Assembly (NCBI RefSeq): GCF_000234665.1
Contig: NC_018317.1
Coordinates: 529,285 to 593,284, forward strand
DNA: 64,000 nucleotides
DNA from: Leishmania mexicana MHOM/GT/2001/U1103
Lineage: Eukaryota > Euglenozoa > Kinetoplastea > Trypanosomatida > Trypanosomatidae
Direction of reading: 5' to 3'
The position numbers were made by a program, and so were the translations under genes. Below are positions 10,401 to 19,800 of this stretch, piece after piece. Each line of letters begins with the position of its first letter. Position 1 is the first letter of the stretch. Below the pieces are notes generated by a model. It searched no databases, was not told where the DNA came from, and saw only the letters and a program-made list of their open reading frames with translations.

Positions 10401-10965
10401 GATTGCACATGCTCTGAAGAGGCCCCATGGCGCCACGCCACAGCAGCGCCTCGGTGTCGATACTCCAGAGCGAGAGCCGGTGCGGCGTTTGGTCGAGCGG
10501 TCGACTGTGCAGCAGCGACGAGAATGCCAGGTAGTTCGCCTCCTCTGTGAAAAGGAACGTGGCACCGTATGTGCAGTCGCCGGTCACGGTGCGCGGCAGC
10601 TTAGTTGCCTCCGTCAGCACGGGATTCGTGAGAGAGGTGACGTAGAGGCCGTGGTGGGCCGTGCCGATGCATAAGAGGTCTTTCTCAGGATGGCCGACAA
10701 CAAAGCTGATGCACTCGTCCGGCGAGGCAAGGATGCTCAAGCGCATCGAATACCGCCAGCGCGCCTCGGCTGGAAGGCTACTCGGATGCTCCGCAAGCAC
10801 GTCGACAAAGGCAATGCTGTTGTCGGTGGCGGCGTACACGACATAGCGGCCACGGTACGCTGTGCAACACCGCGACGACGAGGTGACGGCGTGGCCAACG
10901 CGCCACGTCGGCAGCGCAACCGGAGACGGCGATGAAGACGCGGGCGGCGATGACGACTGCTCCAT
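7417..10965 (-). CDS. Large WD40-like beta-propeller protein with C-terminal coiled coil, function unknown
   Basis: The product has 1,182 residues. The first about 650 form short hydrophobic beta-strand units spaced like WD40 repeats (for example YRGRYVVYAATDNSIAFVDV early on), without strong GH/WD dipeptides. About residues 760-1050 are Ser/Ala/Pro-rich and probably disordered. Heptad-like helices near 1050-1080 and at the C-terminus (AELTRIQAQNARLEEQNRII) suggest oligomerisation. The frame stays open upstream to 11331, but that part encodes ACACAC and THTHAH strings and covers a pyrimidine tract, so I chose the ATG at 10965 (MEQSSSPP). Propeller plus coiled coil suits a scaffold, for example in basal-body, flagellar or nucleolar complexes, but no family is recognised. 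Confidence 0.75.
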   Translation of the reverse strand: MEQSSSPPASSSPSPVALPTWRVGHAVTSSSRCCTAYRGRYVVYAATDNSIAFVDVLAEHPSSLPAEARWRYSMRLSILASPDECISFVVGHPEKDLLCIGTAHHGLYVTSLTNPVLTEATKLPRTVTGDCTYGATFLFTEEANYLAFSSLLHSRPLDQTPHRLSLWSIDTEALLWRGAMGPLQSMCNLPFDLSFAACSAGKIGLFSVQYTAPAAAGNAEAPADGQAPKHRERNRLMVLSRHCSTVEELYDATYTCCVASPVEGEETYLALTRGGFLVSFNGTTGSVVRWMDCKVSSATALCCVGKESLMLTGSITRLFQAETWEFQGKVKWQDVLGAATSTSGDDAGATKEVHEDSVVAASGAHVFTNGASAGNGVLVLFHEGGAFSLYSMEPKAGTQRMSLRRASVFTPPILVPTAPAEVWYMNSALWCWWTPQTLMFVSTPGCTLVTAFGNQSTCATLHPATGVVVLFDTARHALVAYGRAPGAPAEVGSVTTNADENVLSLTSSPTGDVVYALTTSTAAAAASGSSGLQLRRYRCCWVQMPKDGSGGGGLALQLERMKISGSASVPAGTHALVVYSGGDVATSGPESTATDADRVVAVQRTSITALDSSAEAGDRASAPPSYTHADAIQHVVPCQGGLIVAGAGTSAYVQVKDSSQWVVKSLAELRAAQAVEKESSANVGVVVTVVRHRPDIVVVCRGSRLSAWQLNGDSPLLIVTRAISTLVRAMCSSEDKENAELLVWTLGSGCFDLYKLGPLHRAVALHNGAEKRLPPPKEVAKKSSAAPSSSTAPPPVSSSAQAPKAAQRRPARTPLAPAGKASGVSKTMSEARRQRRTASASAPSSRELSDRFDELAGFYARQKRDSQTGEHARTLRTVGTSRHSHPSIIAAAEASVSSSQDDSVPALSHTPRDRQTETPANPPATANLAASAVDVSELTVDSQVLRAGVAAAADAGVDELCVEDANERSGNGGASASVKRTGADEPAAYPDSPPQRRNAQRSSSRLLSDAEDVVIQSSTSSGGAKPSFPPLYLKHEERPSVAAKPHHDPSGSSSSTMTTEQFTVQARHLRESLLHLKELLEHSDLLDSASNASCAATEEAELDELPDLLTTVAAQLQLRQVRRSGESVHANAGSVSSAADGQKPTPDVYAAVAAELTRIQAQNARLEEQNRIILTQLRGGPH

Positions 10966-12142
10966 CGCAACGTATAGGTGTGCGTGTGTGTGTGTTGTGT
11001 GGTCGTTTCTTCGAGAGAGGAGGTCGAGAGTGGAAGGAGAGACGGAGGAGAGAGAGACGGAAAAAGCGGGGGCGATGGAGGAGGCGTTTCCCCTTCGTGC
11101 GTACGCGTCCCTTGGCTTTGTTTTTCTCCGTTTTGTTGCTGCGCCGTTCGAAGGCAGACACGTTACACACGCACACGCACACGCACACGCACCGGAGGAA
11201 AAACGGCCGGTGGAGGGACGGAAAAGGGAAACGAAAAGGAGGAGAGGCGAGAGGTAGCGAGGAAACCGAGAAGAGGCGGCGGCGGCGGCAGAGCGGGGGA
11301 GGGGGGGAGAAGGGGGGAGCCTCTCACGCAACGGGGACGCCGATCGCGTGGTTCGATGACAGAGCCGAGTTGGCGAGAGCTAAAAGGAGCTGACGTCTTG
11401 CAGGGGGTCGAGGGAGCCCAAGGAGGCGCAAGGTCGTCAGACACACCCCAACCGACACACATGCATACACATACATGTTCGTCCCAGCAAAGCAGCGCCT
11501 TGCATCTAACGTCCCTTGGCAATGACCGAACGCGGCAGTAAATCGCATGCGTGACACTAGCAAGATACTCGTACAAAGCGATCACGCCTACCACGGGTGT
11601 ACGGGTGTGCGCGTGCTCACCTGCACAACGCATCGCAGAGCGAAGACAGACCGAGAGAAGGCGAGGGGTGGGGAGGGGCGGAGCAACAGATCCCCTTCAC
11701 CGCCACACACACACACACACAAATCCGGGCAAAGCGATTTATAAAGAGGAAAAGTGGAGGTGATAGATGGAGAGCGTTTTGCCCTCATCTTACACGCGCG
11801 CACACATACAGCGCACCACAACGACCGAGGAAAACAACAGCGGGCAGGCACGCACACGTAAACAGGAGAGGATGGGGGAGGGGAGAGCGGCGAGGGCGGC
11901 TCCCCCCTTTGTTGCCCTGTCAGGACGACGCCGGGGGAAGACACCACGAGGGGGTAGAGAAGAGTAGCCGTGGCACGTAAAGATGGACAAGATGGAAAGC
12001 GGTAAAGACGGAGGTGGTGCAGAGACACAAGAGAGAGGAGAGGGCATCATGCGAGCACACCCACACAAACATACACATACACAAACCAACTTCTTTCCAC
12101 TCTCTCCCTCTCTTCTCCTGCGCTTCGGTGCCACCCCCCCTC
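10966..12142. other. Intergenic region rich in CA and purine runs
   Basis: It contains CACGCA repeats near 11166-11192, a CA run near 11706-11722 and long purine tracts. No gene was recognised. The part nearest 10965 is the presumed 5' UTR of the WD40-like gene. Confidence 0.6.
11009..11070 (-). promoter_or_regulatory. Predicted trans-splice region of the WD40-like gene
   Basis: The minus strand carries a long CT-rich tract (about 11024-11070) followed by AG dinucleotides down to 11009. It lies about 45-60 nt upstream of the chosen ATG and inside the longer open frame, which argues against that upstream extension being coding. Confidence 0.5.
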
Positions 12143-13228
12143 TTACAGAACCTCGCGCATCGCACACGCGGTGGGCTCGTCAGAGTCCAGGAACTGCTCA
12201 AAACGCCGTCGTGCGGCATTCACGTTGAGACGATGGAGCTCCACGTTCACCTTCGGGTCTACCGACACGACCAGCACGTGCGTGCACTCCGTAAACGGAC
12301 ACAAGAGCGCCGTGAACGTCTCCGTGGCGATGCTCAGTCCGCCAAGGCTGGTCGTGTTGTTCATGCAGCTCAGCTTGAAGTGCTTCACCGTCTCGCTCAC
12401 CTCTGTCGTGCGCAGCTCCCCGTCGCCCTGAAGAAACAGTGCCTTGGAGCCATCGGCAGCGGTCTTGCGGTTGATGTGTGTCAGGCATAGAAAGGTGCTC
12501 CGCTCGTACAACGCCACCTCGGCGGCGTCGCACGCTATTGCGATGCCGCGCATCGTCTCCACCAGCACGTCGCGGTGCGGCACTAACGAACGTACTACCG
12601 AGCTGTAGGCTAGGTAAAGCGAGTCTGACCAGATGCTGGTGCCAAAGAACTCGATATCCATGCCGTCGCCAGAGTCGATGCAGTTCAAGATCTCTTGCTT
12701 GCGTGCCTGGAAGATCTCCTCGCGGATGTCCTTGTGGATGAGGTCGATCTTGTGCAGAAGCACGAACACCTTTGCCTTGGGGCTGTATTGGCGAATAAAA
12801 CGCATTGCCTCGCGGAAGTACTCCAGCATCTCCGGCAGCTTCCAATCCGTCGTAGCGCTGCTGCCCTCGCCACCAACGCCACCAGGGCCGCCGATCCCGC
12901 CGTGGCTGTCGCGGCACATGCTGTTGATATCAAACACAAAGAGCATGACGCCGACGTAGCGAAAGATGTACTCCTTCTGGCGATTCAAGTACTCCGTGAC
13001 GTAGCGGTGCTGGCCGCCGCAGTCCCACAGGTTCAAGAAGAGGTTGCGCAATATGTGCACCTGGCTCTGATCGAGCGAGATGGTGATGCCGAGTCGCAGC
13101 GCGTCGCGAGGGAGGTAGTTATCAAAGATGATGCTGCGCATGCACGTCTTGCCGGCTCCGCCAGGCCCCATGAGGAGCAGCTTCTGCATCTGCTTCTGAT
13201 CCATGTTTGCGTGCTGCGGAAGAACCAT
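12143..13228 (-). CDS. RagA/Gtr1-like small GTPase
   Basis: The product has 361 residues. The G domain shows the P-loop GPGGAGKT (21-28), switch I LGITISLD (46-53), the Rag-type switch II LWDCGGQ (67-73) and HKID (159-162) in place of NKxD. FGTSIW follows, as in RagA. The C-terminal half fits the Gtr1/RagA roadblock-like region. Rag GTPases work as A/B:C/D heterodimers that pass amino-acid status to TORC1 at lysosomal membranes; in Leishmania this role is inferred. A Gly/Ser-rich insert (about 104-130, GGIGGPGGVGGEG) interrupts the G domain before the helix at LPEMLEYF. A second Met (residue 9) could be the true start. Confidence 0.87.
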   Translation of the reverse strand: MVLPQHANMDQKQMQKLLLMGPGGAGKTCMRSIIFDNYLPRDALRLGITISLDQSQVHILRNLFLNLWDCGGQHRYVTEYLNRQKEYIFRYVGVMLFVFDINSMCRDSHGGIGGPGGVGGEGSSATTDWKLPEMLEYFREAMRFIRQYSPKAKVFVLLHKIDLIHKDIREEIFQARKQEILNCIDSGDGMDIEFFGTSIWSDSLYLAYSSVVRSLVPHRDVLVETMRGIAIACDAAEVALYERSTFLCLTHINRKTAADGSKALFLQGDGELRTTEVSETVKHFKLSCMNNTTSLGGLSIATETFTALLCPFTECTHVLVVSVDPKVNVELHRLNVNAARRRFEQFLDSDEPTACAMREVL

Positions 13229-14221
13229 ACGTGGCGCTGCTCAGCAACCAAGAAAGGGCATCCGCGCGTGGCGACGTCTCCTCGTGCGTCCGGTGAGGGG
13301 GAGCAGGCGATCCACAACTCGAGAGGCAAAGGAAAAGAGGGTGGTGGTGGTGAAGGGGAAAGCACAAACACGAAATACAACGATACTGGAAGCCGTGGAG
13401 GGCAATGTGCGCGCGAGGTGCTGTGCCGCGCCTGCGCAGGTACCTTGATTTGCACATGGCGGTGTGCGTCATGCACGATGGATGAACGTCGGAGAAGGGG
13501 CAGGCGAGAGGAGGGCGATAAAAGAGAACCGGTGAATGGGTATAAGGCGCATGGGGAGGGGGGGGTAGGGAGGAGAGGCCGTTAGCGAGGGGCGCGCAGA
13601 GGAGGCTCGCACGTGGTGTGCAATTTCCCCCTCATCCCTTTGTTTTCCGTATCATCTGGTCTCATCGCTGCCGCTGAGCACGACAGCGGGCGGTCCTCGC
13701 GCAGCAAACGCGCCCACCGCGGCGCAAGGAGCGGCGATGGAGAAGACGAGGCATGTGATGTGGAGCGGGAGAGGCAGAAAGCGAGAAGACCATTGGACGC
13801 AATGCTATCCTACGAGTTCTCCATTACTCTTCATCCACGTCACTCCCCCTCCTCCACAACCGCCGCCATCCCCCTGCTCGGGCAGCGTACAGAGAACGCG
13901 GATTTATGGCCGCTCCGTCTCCTTGTTCCAACTTCTGCTTCCCGTGTTGCCTTCCTTCCCCCCCCCTCCCCCAACAAAATCCGCATGCACTTTTACCTCC
14001 TGTGTCTGCGCGCGTGCATGTGCGTGTGCGCGCGCACGATGCAGACAGCAACTCGCTCGGAGGCGCATGAAGAGAGCGCCACACGGGATCGACAGGGATC
14101 GGCGCGGGTGGACGAGGGAAGACAAACGACACCGCAGCAGCGCGTGACACGACGCGAAAGGAAGAAAAAAACGAACCAGCTGAGCAGGGAGCTCCCTCGA
14201 CTGCCCAAACACGAGCACCGC
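13229..14221. other. Intergenic region
   Basis: This is the presumed 5' UTR of the Rag gene and 3' UTR of the phosphatase gene. The minus strand is CT-rich in blocks. No gene was recognised. Confidence 0.5.
13318..13365 (-). promoter_or_regulatory. Predicted trans-splice acceptor of the RagA-like gene
   Basis: On the minus strand a pyrimidine-rich tract (about 13321-13365, including CCCTCTTTTCCTTTG) ends in CTCTCGAG with the AG at 13318-13319. This would give a 5' UTR of about 89 nt. Confidence 0.45.
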
Positions 14222-14298
14222 CACCACCCACACCCACACCCACACACAGAGAGGAAGGCCCCTGGACCCTGTGATACCACGGCGAGGTGGGGCAGCGG
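14222..14298 (-). mobile_element. Truncated SIDER-like 5' signature
   Basis: The minus strand reads CCACCTCGCCGTGGTATCAC and then AGGGTCCAGGGG, followed by a TG/GGGTGT run. This matches the 5' signature of SIDER2-like copy 2 with one mismatch over about 29 nt. The sequence beyond it does not resemble the body of the other copies, so only a fragment seems to remain, in the presumed 3' UTR of the phosphatase gene. Confidence 0.5.
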
Positions 14299-15056
14299 AG
14301 GAGGGTGTGCGGATGGTAAGGAGCACCGGTTGGGTTGGCGGCGAGAGGGCAAGTAACAGCACAGAAAGGTTTACAAGCGACCACAGACACGCACAACCGC
14401 GCATTCACAGCCCCATGTGTGTAGCGTGATTCGGAGCATATCACCTTCGTCTTTGAAGGGTATGCGTACGGCCATGTGTGTGTGTGTACGTCTTCCCGAG
14501 CTCCATCGGGCCTGTGAGGTTTGTCGGAGAGAGACGAGAGGTTAGAGAGATGAGAAGACGGGAGAGCTGAGCGGCCAGGCATAAAACGCATCGACAGACG
14601 TGTCATTCTCCTGGGACACGAGAAAACAGCGAAGAGGATGGAGAAGTGCTTCCGCTGGGGTACGGAAGTGACAAGGAAGGAGGGAAGGAGTCACGACACG
14701 TACACGTGGGCACGCCGGGTGCCTTCCTTGTGCCTGCCCCTTGTTGCTGCTGTTGTCCTTGATCGGAGGACACAGGAACGGGGGGAGGGGACACGGCGTG
14801 GGGGAGCAGCAAGCATGCATGCATGCATGTACGCGTGTGCACACGGACCAGTGTTCACAGCCATGTTGTTTTCTTTGTCGTCGTACGAGAAACGTAAAAC
14901 AGGTGAGCAGTACGGAGCCCAGGAAGCATGCCGCAGGAGAGCAATAGAAAGGCTGGGGGAGGGAGGGAGGGAGAGGGGGCGCACGCCCGGGGCACGTGGG
15001 CGTTGCCGGTAAGCCTTTTTTTAATTATTCGTAACACCGATCACCACCACCACGAC
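14299..15056. other. Intergenic region
   Basis: Mixed composition, with a GCAT run at 14813-14828. No gene was recognised. Confidence 0.5.
14813..14828. repeat. (GCAT)4 self-complementary tetranucleotide run
   Basis: Four perfect GCAT units. The sequence is its own reverse complement. Confidence 0.85.
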
Positions 15057-16823
15057 CTAGTAGAAGAAAGAGGCGTGTAGAAAGCACGAGTCCAGAGACG
15101 GAAAGTCTCTTTCATCGCAGCAGTCGTACTGTTCAAAGGATGGCTTGTTAGCCTCTCCAGACACGACCATGACGGCACCACGGTTATTGTTGATGCCGCA
15201 GTAATTCGGTGCGGAGAAGACCGTCACGACGCGGTCGTTGTGCGTCCAGAAGTACCCGTCCATTGCCACCTGGTGCGCGCGGCAGATGAAATCGAAGTTG
15301 TTGTCGGCGCAGAATCGGTTCGAGGCGGATGGGCCAAACAAAAAGCCGCAGCCGCGGGGGTTCTGCTTGTACATGGCCATCTCGTTCGTTGGGTCAGACC
15401 AGAGAAGGCCCGTGATAAGGTCATCCTCCGCGGCCGTGACGTTGCCGCTGCTGTAGTTGTGCCGATCGATGCTCGCGATCTCCTCCACACTCTGCAAGCC
15501 CGGCGAGAGGCCGCCGTGAGTCACAAAGAAGCGCATGTACAGTGTCTGCACAATCGCAGCCAGCGGCAGGTCGAGGAACACCTTGTTCACGGCACTCCAC
15601 ACCGCCGTCCCGGCCGCGGCGCCGAGCGACGTCGTCACCTCCGTCAAGAAGCCGTACACGCGCGACGTCTTCTCCTCCTCGTGGTTGCCACGCGTCAGGT
15701 ACACTAGCGTCGGGTACTCCACCTTCAGCGCCAGCAGCAGCAGCATCACCTCCAGGCTGTGCGGGCCGCGGTCCACGTAGTCACCCATGAACAGGAAGCG
15801 GTGATCGCGTCCCTCGGGGTTGCACCGGCGCCGGTCGTACTGCTGGCAGAGCACACTCGTGTAGAGGTCCTGGAACTGGCCGTGGATGTCGCCCACCACC
15901 ACCAGCGTGTCGTGCGCTATCACCTCCAGTTCCAGCAGCGCTGGCTCCTCCACCAGCACCGTCGTCGCCGCAGCGCACAACTTCAGGATGTAGTCCTCGT
16001 TGAAGAAGCTCGCCTGCGTGTGCTCGTCGCTGTCCTTCTGCGATGCCGTGAGGGCGCCGACGTCACCGCGCTCGCCACGGCGCAGCAGCCACTCGATCAG
16101 CGGCAAAAACTTTCCGCTGCGTGGCGGTGCACCGAAGAAGCGCTTCTCACCACTCCCTTTCTCGGTGCTAGACCGAAGCGGCTTATCGTTCTCCAGGTCG
16201 TCAGCGATCGTCGACGAACTCTCCGAGATACGCAGCCGGGGGCTGGCGCCGCAGCCTTGGGGGCTTTTCCCAGGTGCGAGGACGAGTGGAGAGATCCCCT
16301 TGCCGGGGTTGTCTAACGTCTGCAGAAGGCAGTTGGAGGTGGCCCACGAGTCGACGCCATCAACGTGGCATGAGCCAGTACTAATGTTGCTAAGGCGGCT
16401 TGAGGCCTTTAGGTGACTGCTGGCACTGGTGGTCGACACCAATGGTGAGTTCACGGTGGGTACAGCTTCTTGCGGTGCACTAGACACCGGTACCCCAAGA
16501 CAACCGCTTGGGGTGGCGCAGGGGTTAGTCGTGGGCTTGTTGCTGCTGTACGTCGGAAAGAGAGGAGAATTGATTCCGTGAATGTGGGGGCTACGGTCGG
16601 CCAGGTAGTGCTCTACACTCTCTGTCAAGACACGAGCGACATTGGGGGACGTGTTGCCGTTGGTGTTGCTGCTGCCTTTCCCTGCCGCGGTCGTGCTGCG
16701 AGCGCTGGAGGTAATGGTCAAGGTCTCGAAGCACGCGGGACGCAAGACGTGCACTTTGCTTAACGAGTCGCCTCCGCCCTCTTTAGCCTGGTGCGAGATC
16801 ACGAACGGCAGAGACGCTTCCAT
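15057..16823 (-). CDS. PPP-family serine/threonine phosphatase with long N-terminal extension
   Basis: The product has 588 residues from the ATG at 16823; the frame runs a little further upstream but without an ATG. All PPP metal and phosphate motifs are present: GDIHGQ (311-316), GDYVDRG (347-353), RGNHE (378-382), THGG (435-438), a C-terminal His in RAHQ, and SAPNYCG near the end. The core is therefore likely active on phospho-Ser/Thr. It is preceded by about 250 Ser/Thr/Pro-rich residues with no visible TPR, EF-hand or Kelch unit. Short inserts occur in the core (for example RRRCNPEGRDHRF after the first motif, and LGAAAGTAVW in place of the usual helix). It does not look like a plain PP1, PP2A, PP2B or PP5; a kinetoplastid-type PPP is the safest description. 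Confidence 0.88.
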   Translation of the reverse strand: MEASLPFVISHQAKEGGGDSLSKVHVLRPACFETLTITSSARSTTAAGKGSSNTNGNTSPNVARVLTESVEHYLADRSPHIHGINSPLFPTYSSNKPTTNPCATPSGCLGVPVSSAPQEAVPTVNSPLVSTTSASSHLKASSRLSNISTGSCHVDGVDSWATSNCLLQTLDNPGKGISPLVLAPGKSPQGCGASPRLRISESSSTIADDLENDKPLRSSTEKGSGEKRFFGAPPRSGKFLPLIEWLLRRGERGDVGALTASQKDSDEHTQASFFNEDYILKLCAAATTVLVEEPALLELEVIAHDTLVVVGDIHGQFQDLYTSVLCQQYDRRRCNPEGRDHRFLFMGDYVDRGPHSLEVMLLLLALKVEYPTLVYLTRGNHEEEKTSRVYGFLTEVTTSLGAAAGTAVWSAVNKVFLDLPLAAIVQTLYMRFFVTHGGLSPGLQSVEEIASIDRHNYSSGNVTAAEDDLITGLLWSDPTNEMAMYKQNPRGCGFLFGPSASNRFCADNNFDFICRAHQVAMDGYFWTHNDRVVTVFSAPNYCGINNNRGAVMVVSGEANKPSFEQYDCCDERDFPSLDSCFLHASFFY

Positions 16824-19800
16824 AAGGGACGCGGTACCACAGAAAAGAATGCACAAGGCTGTGTATACGGGTATGGCACCTCACACACGGAGAGTGAAGC
16901 AGCGTGGCAGGCAAGAGGCACGCAAACAGCACGAGAGCACGCAATAGAGAAGCGATCAGCACACACACGCACACACACACACGAGACGTTGATCAAATGA
17001 AAGACGTGAGGGATGCGGAAACACACGTACATAAAAAAAGGAGGACGAGAGAGACACTCACACCTGATGAGAGCGAGAAAGTAACTGGCGGTGGTGGCGG
17101 TGGTGTGTGTGTGTGTTGGGGGGGGAGTGAAACTCCTTTAACGGCAGAGGAGCAACCGACACAGCAGCCACAACACACACACACACAAGCAAGCCAGCAC
17201 GCAACCGACACAAGAAACCCACAGAAGGAGCGAGGGCAGAGCAGAAGCCAATATACCTATATCGAGGTACAGAGAGGGAGGGAGAGGGAGATGTACAAGC
17301 AGGGAAAGAAACCAGACACGGAGCGCACCGCCGTGCGCAGAAGAGTGACGGGAAACCTGAACAACGACAACAACGTAGCGAGAAAACAGAAAAGGGAGGG
17401 ACGAGCAGGTGGGGAGGGGGACACTCCTACGAAGCACAAAAGAAAAGAAATCGAGATGAGGGCCACAACCTTTGTTGACGTAATAGGGAGGCACGCAACG
17501 AGTGGCAGCAACAAGATGGGAGGAAATACACAAGGCACACCAAGAGAACGAGAGAGGTGCGACGGCCGTCTCGGGTCTCTCTCTCAGAGAGTCGACGCTC
17601 CTGTGACTCGTGTCTCTAAGAGTTCAGTCGGGAAACGACGTGTCAGTCGCGTCGCCGACTTTTTTCTGTGTGTGTGTGGGCGTGTGTGCAGAGCGAGGAG
17701 GGCACGACCAAGAGAGAGAAGGGAGTGTGTATCAATCTTCGGAAGCCGTATGAGGGTTAACCGACACTCTTGCCTGTGCGACTTTATGCTTGGTATCTTG
17801 TCTTTCGACGAGTCCGGAGAGCGAGAGAGCGTGAGAGGGGGAGAGTTGCCTCGACGCGCGGTACACGGCAACAGTGCAAAACGAAGAAAAAAACGATCAA
17901 TGAAAGGAATGCACGGAGGGGAAGGGGGAGGGAGAAGAAAGAGGGGGAGCAGAACACACACACAAAACAACAGTAAAACAAGCGATGAAATCGAAGGAGT
18001 CGGGGTGATGGGAGGGAGGAGGGCGCGGCGAGTCCGCGACGACAGACACACACAGCGATATATAAATATAGATAGATAGATACGTATATGCAGATATATT
18101 TTGGTGGAGGTTGACAGAAGAGGGGGACAAAAAAGGATTAAAAGACACACACACACTCATCACACAGGGAGAGACACAAAAGTCCTTTTTTTTGGCGCTC
18201 GGTCCGCTGAGCTGTCTGCGTTATCCTTTTTTTTCTCTTGGAAATCGACTCGTGCGTGCCTCTCATTCACACAACGGCCGCCTCAGTGGTGTCGAGGGAA
18301 TAGAAGGCCTGGGGAGCTTGGGGAGAAGACACGGATGGGATGGGAGGGGAGGCGGGGTAAGAGTTTCGATGGTCACTGCGTGCCAATCGAGGTGTCGCGA
18401 AAAAGACCCAGCGGGTGGTGTCTCCCTGTCCTTTTGTGATCAAGCGCGAGCGTTCGTCTTCTCTTTTTTTTTCTTCACAGCTGTGCTGTTGAGTGCAGTG
18501 CGTGTGTGTCCGACTCCCGCACTTTGCTCCGCTCGTTTCGCTTCCTCTTCCGTATGCGCGTGTGCCGTGACGAACACCAAAGCAGGTACAAGCGAAAGAA
18601 AAGGTTGATCAGTCGTGTAAGCACGCGCACAGGAGTGGTGCGGGTGCTTGAAGAGAGGCAACGCTGTGAGACGTCACAAGGTGAAGACTATGAGAAAAAA
18701 AAGGTGTCGCAAGCAGTGCTGCCTTGTTGAGTTGCAACGCACGAGCGTGCACACGTCGATGCGCACACCGAAACAGAGACAGCGCCACGAAGGGGAAACA
18801 CGGTGGTCCTTCTGTGCACGGTGCGGAGGAAGGTGGATGGAAGGAGAGGGGCGGTGAAAACAACTTTGAACGTAAGACTAAAAGGGTTCGGCGTAACACG
18901 GCAACAAGAGGAAAAAAAAAGAAGGCAACAATCCAGCCCGGGGCATACTACGAACGTGCGTACCCGCTGATGGCAATCACACGCACAGACAGAGACAGAG
19001 AGAGTGGAAAAGACAGAAGGGAGAGAAAAACCCTCGAGCGCTCAAACTATGGATTCGAACGTGTAAGTAAAATAAAAAAGATAGGGAAAACAAGTAGTGC
19101 GTGTGGGGGTAGTGTCCACGACAGACGTATGAGTCGCTATCGGCGTGTCGAATCGATGCAGCCCTTTCCTATCGGTCAAGCGAACCAAGACCACTAAAAA
19201 AAAGAACGAGAAGCCCTCTCGCGTTTTGTTTCTTTTGCCGTGCGGCCTCTCAGTTGATTCCGTGCGCCACCACGACAATGACAGCACACATAAAGCAAAA
19301 AGAGAAAAAAAATCGCCCCACGTTCGACTACGCCGTCGCTTCTCCACAGGGGACTCTTTGCAGGCGGTGCCCCTCCGCTTCTCTGCACCCACCTACGCAC
19401 AAGCGGGCAGAAGAGAGTAGCAATACGGAAAAGATAAGGTTGGCGGAAGCGTGTGCCTTGAAACAGTGCCGCCGGCTTCTTGCTTTCTTCTCCTCGTTTC
19501 TTGGCGGTGACGGCAGCGCGGGGCAGAGAGGGGGGGGGGCGTAAAAGAAAGCTTCCCCTTCTACTTTGATCGGAGAATGCGCGCCGAGTGCGTTTTTTTT
19601 GATGGTCGTCGTCTCTTCTCCCACTCGCGCGCTGTGCGTTAACCACCGCGGCCACCGCAACAAAAAAAGCAGAGGAGGATCGCAGGGCAGCGGGGCGACG
19701 GCAACGAATGTCGAAATAATGGCAGGCAATAGAGGGAGAGAAGGGGGCAGCTCGTCTCGCTGGCGGTGGTGATGAGCGGTGTAGCGTGTGAGAGCGACGC

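Noticed and set aside
10966..11331. A 122-codon N-terminal extension of the WD40-like gene
   Set aside because: It encodes ACACACAC and THTHAH from a CA run and spans the pyrimidine tract and acceptor AGs, so it is 5' UTR and spacer.
16904..18079. A 391-codon open frame on the plus strand
   Set aside because: It reads THTHTHT, GGGGGG and Arg/Lys/Glu strings from CA, GGT and purine repeats, lies on the strand opposite all genes, and has no domain.
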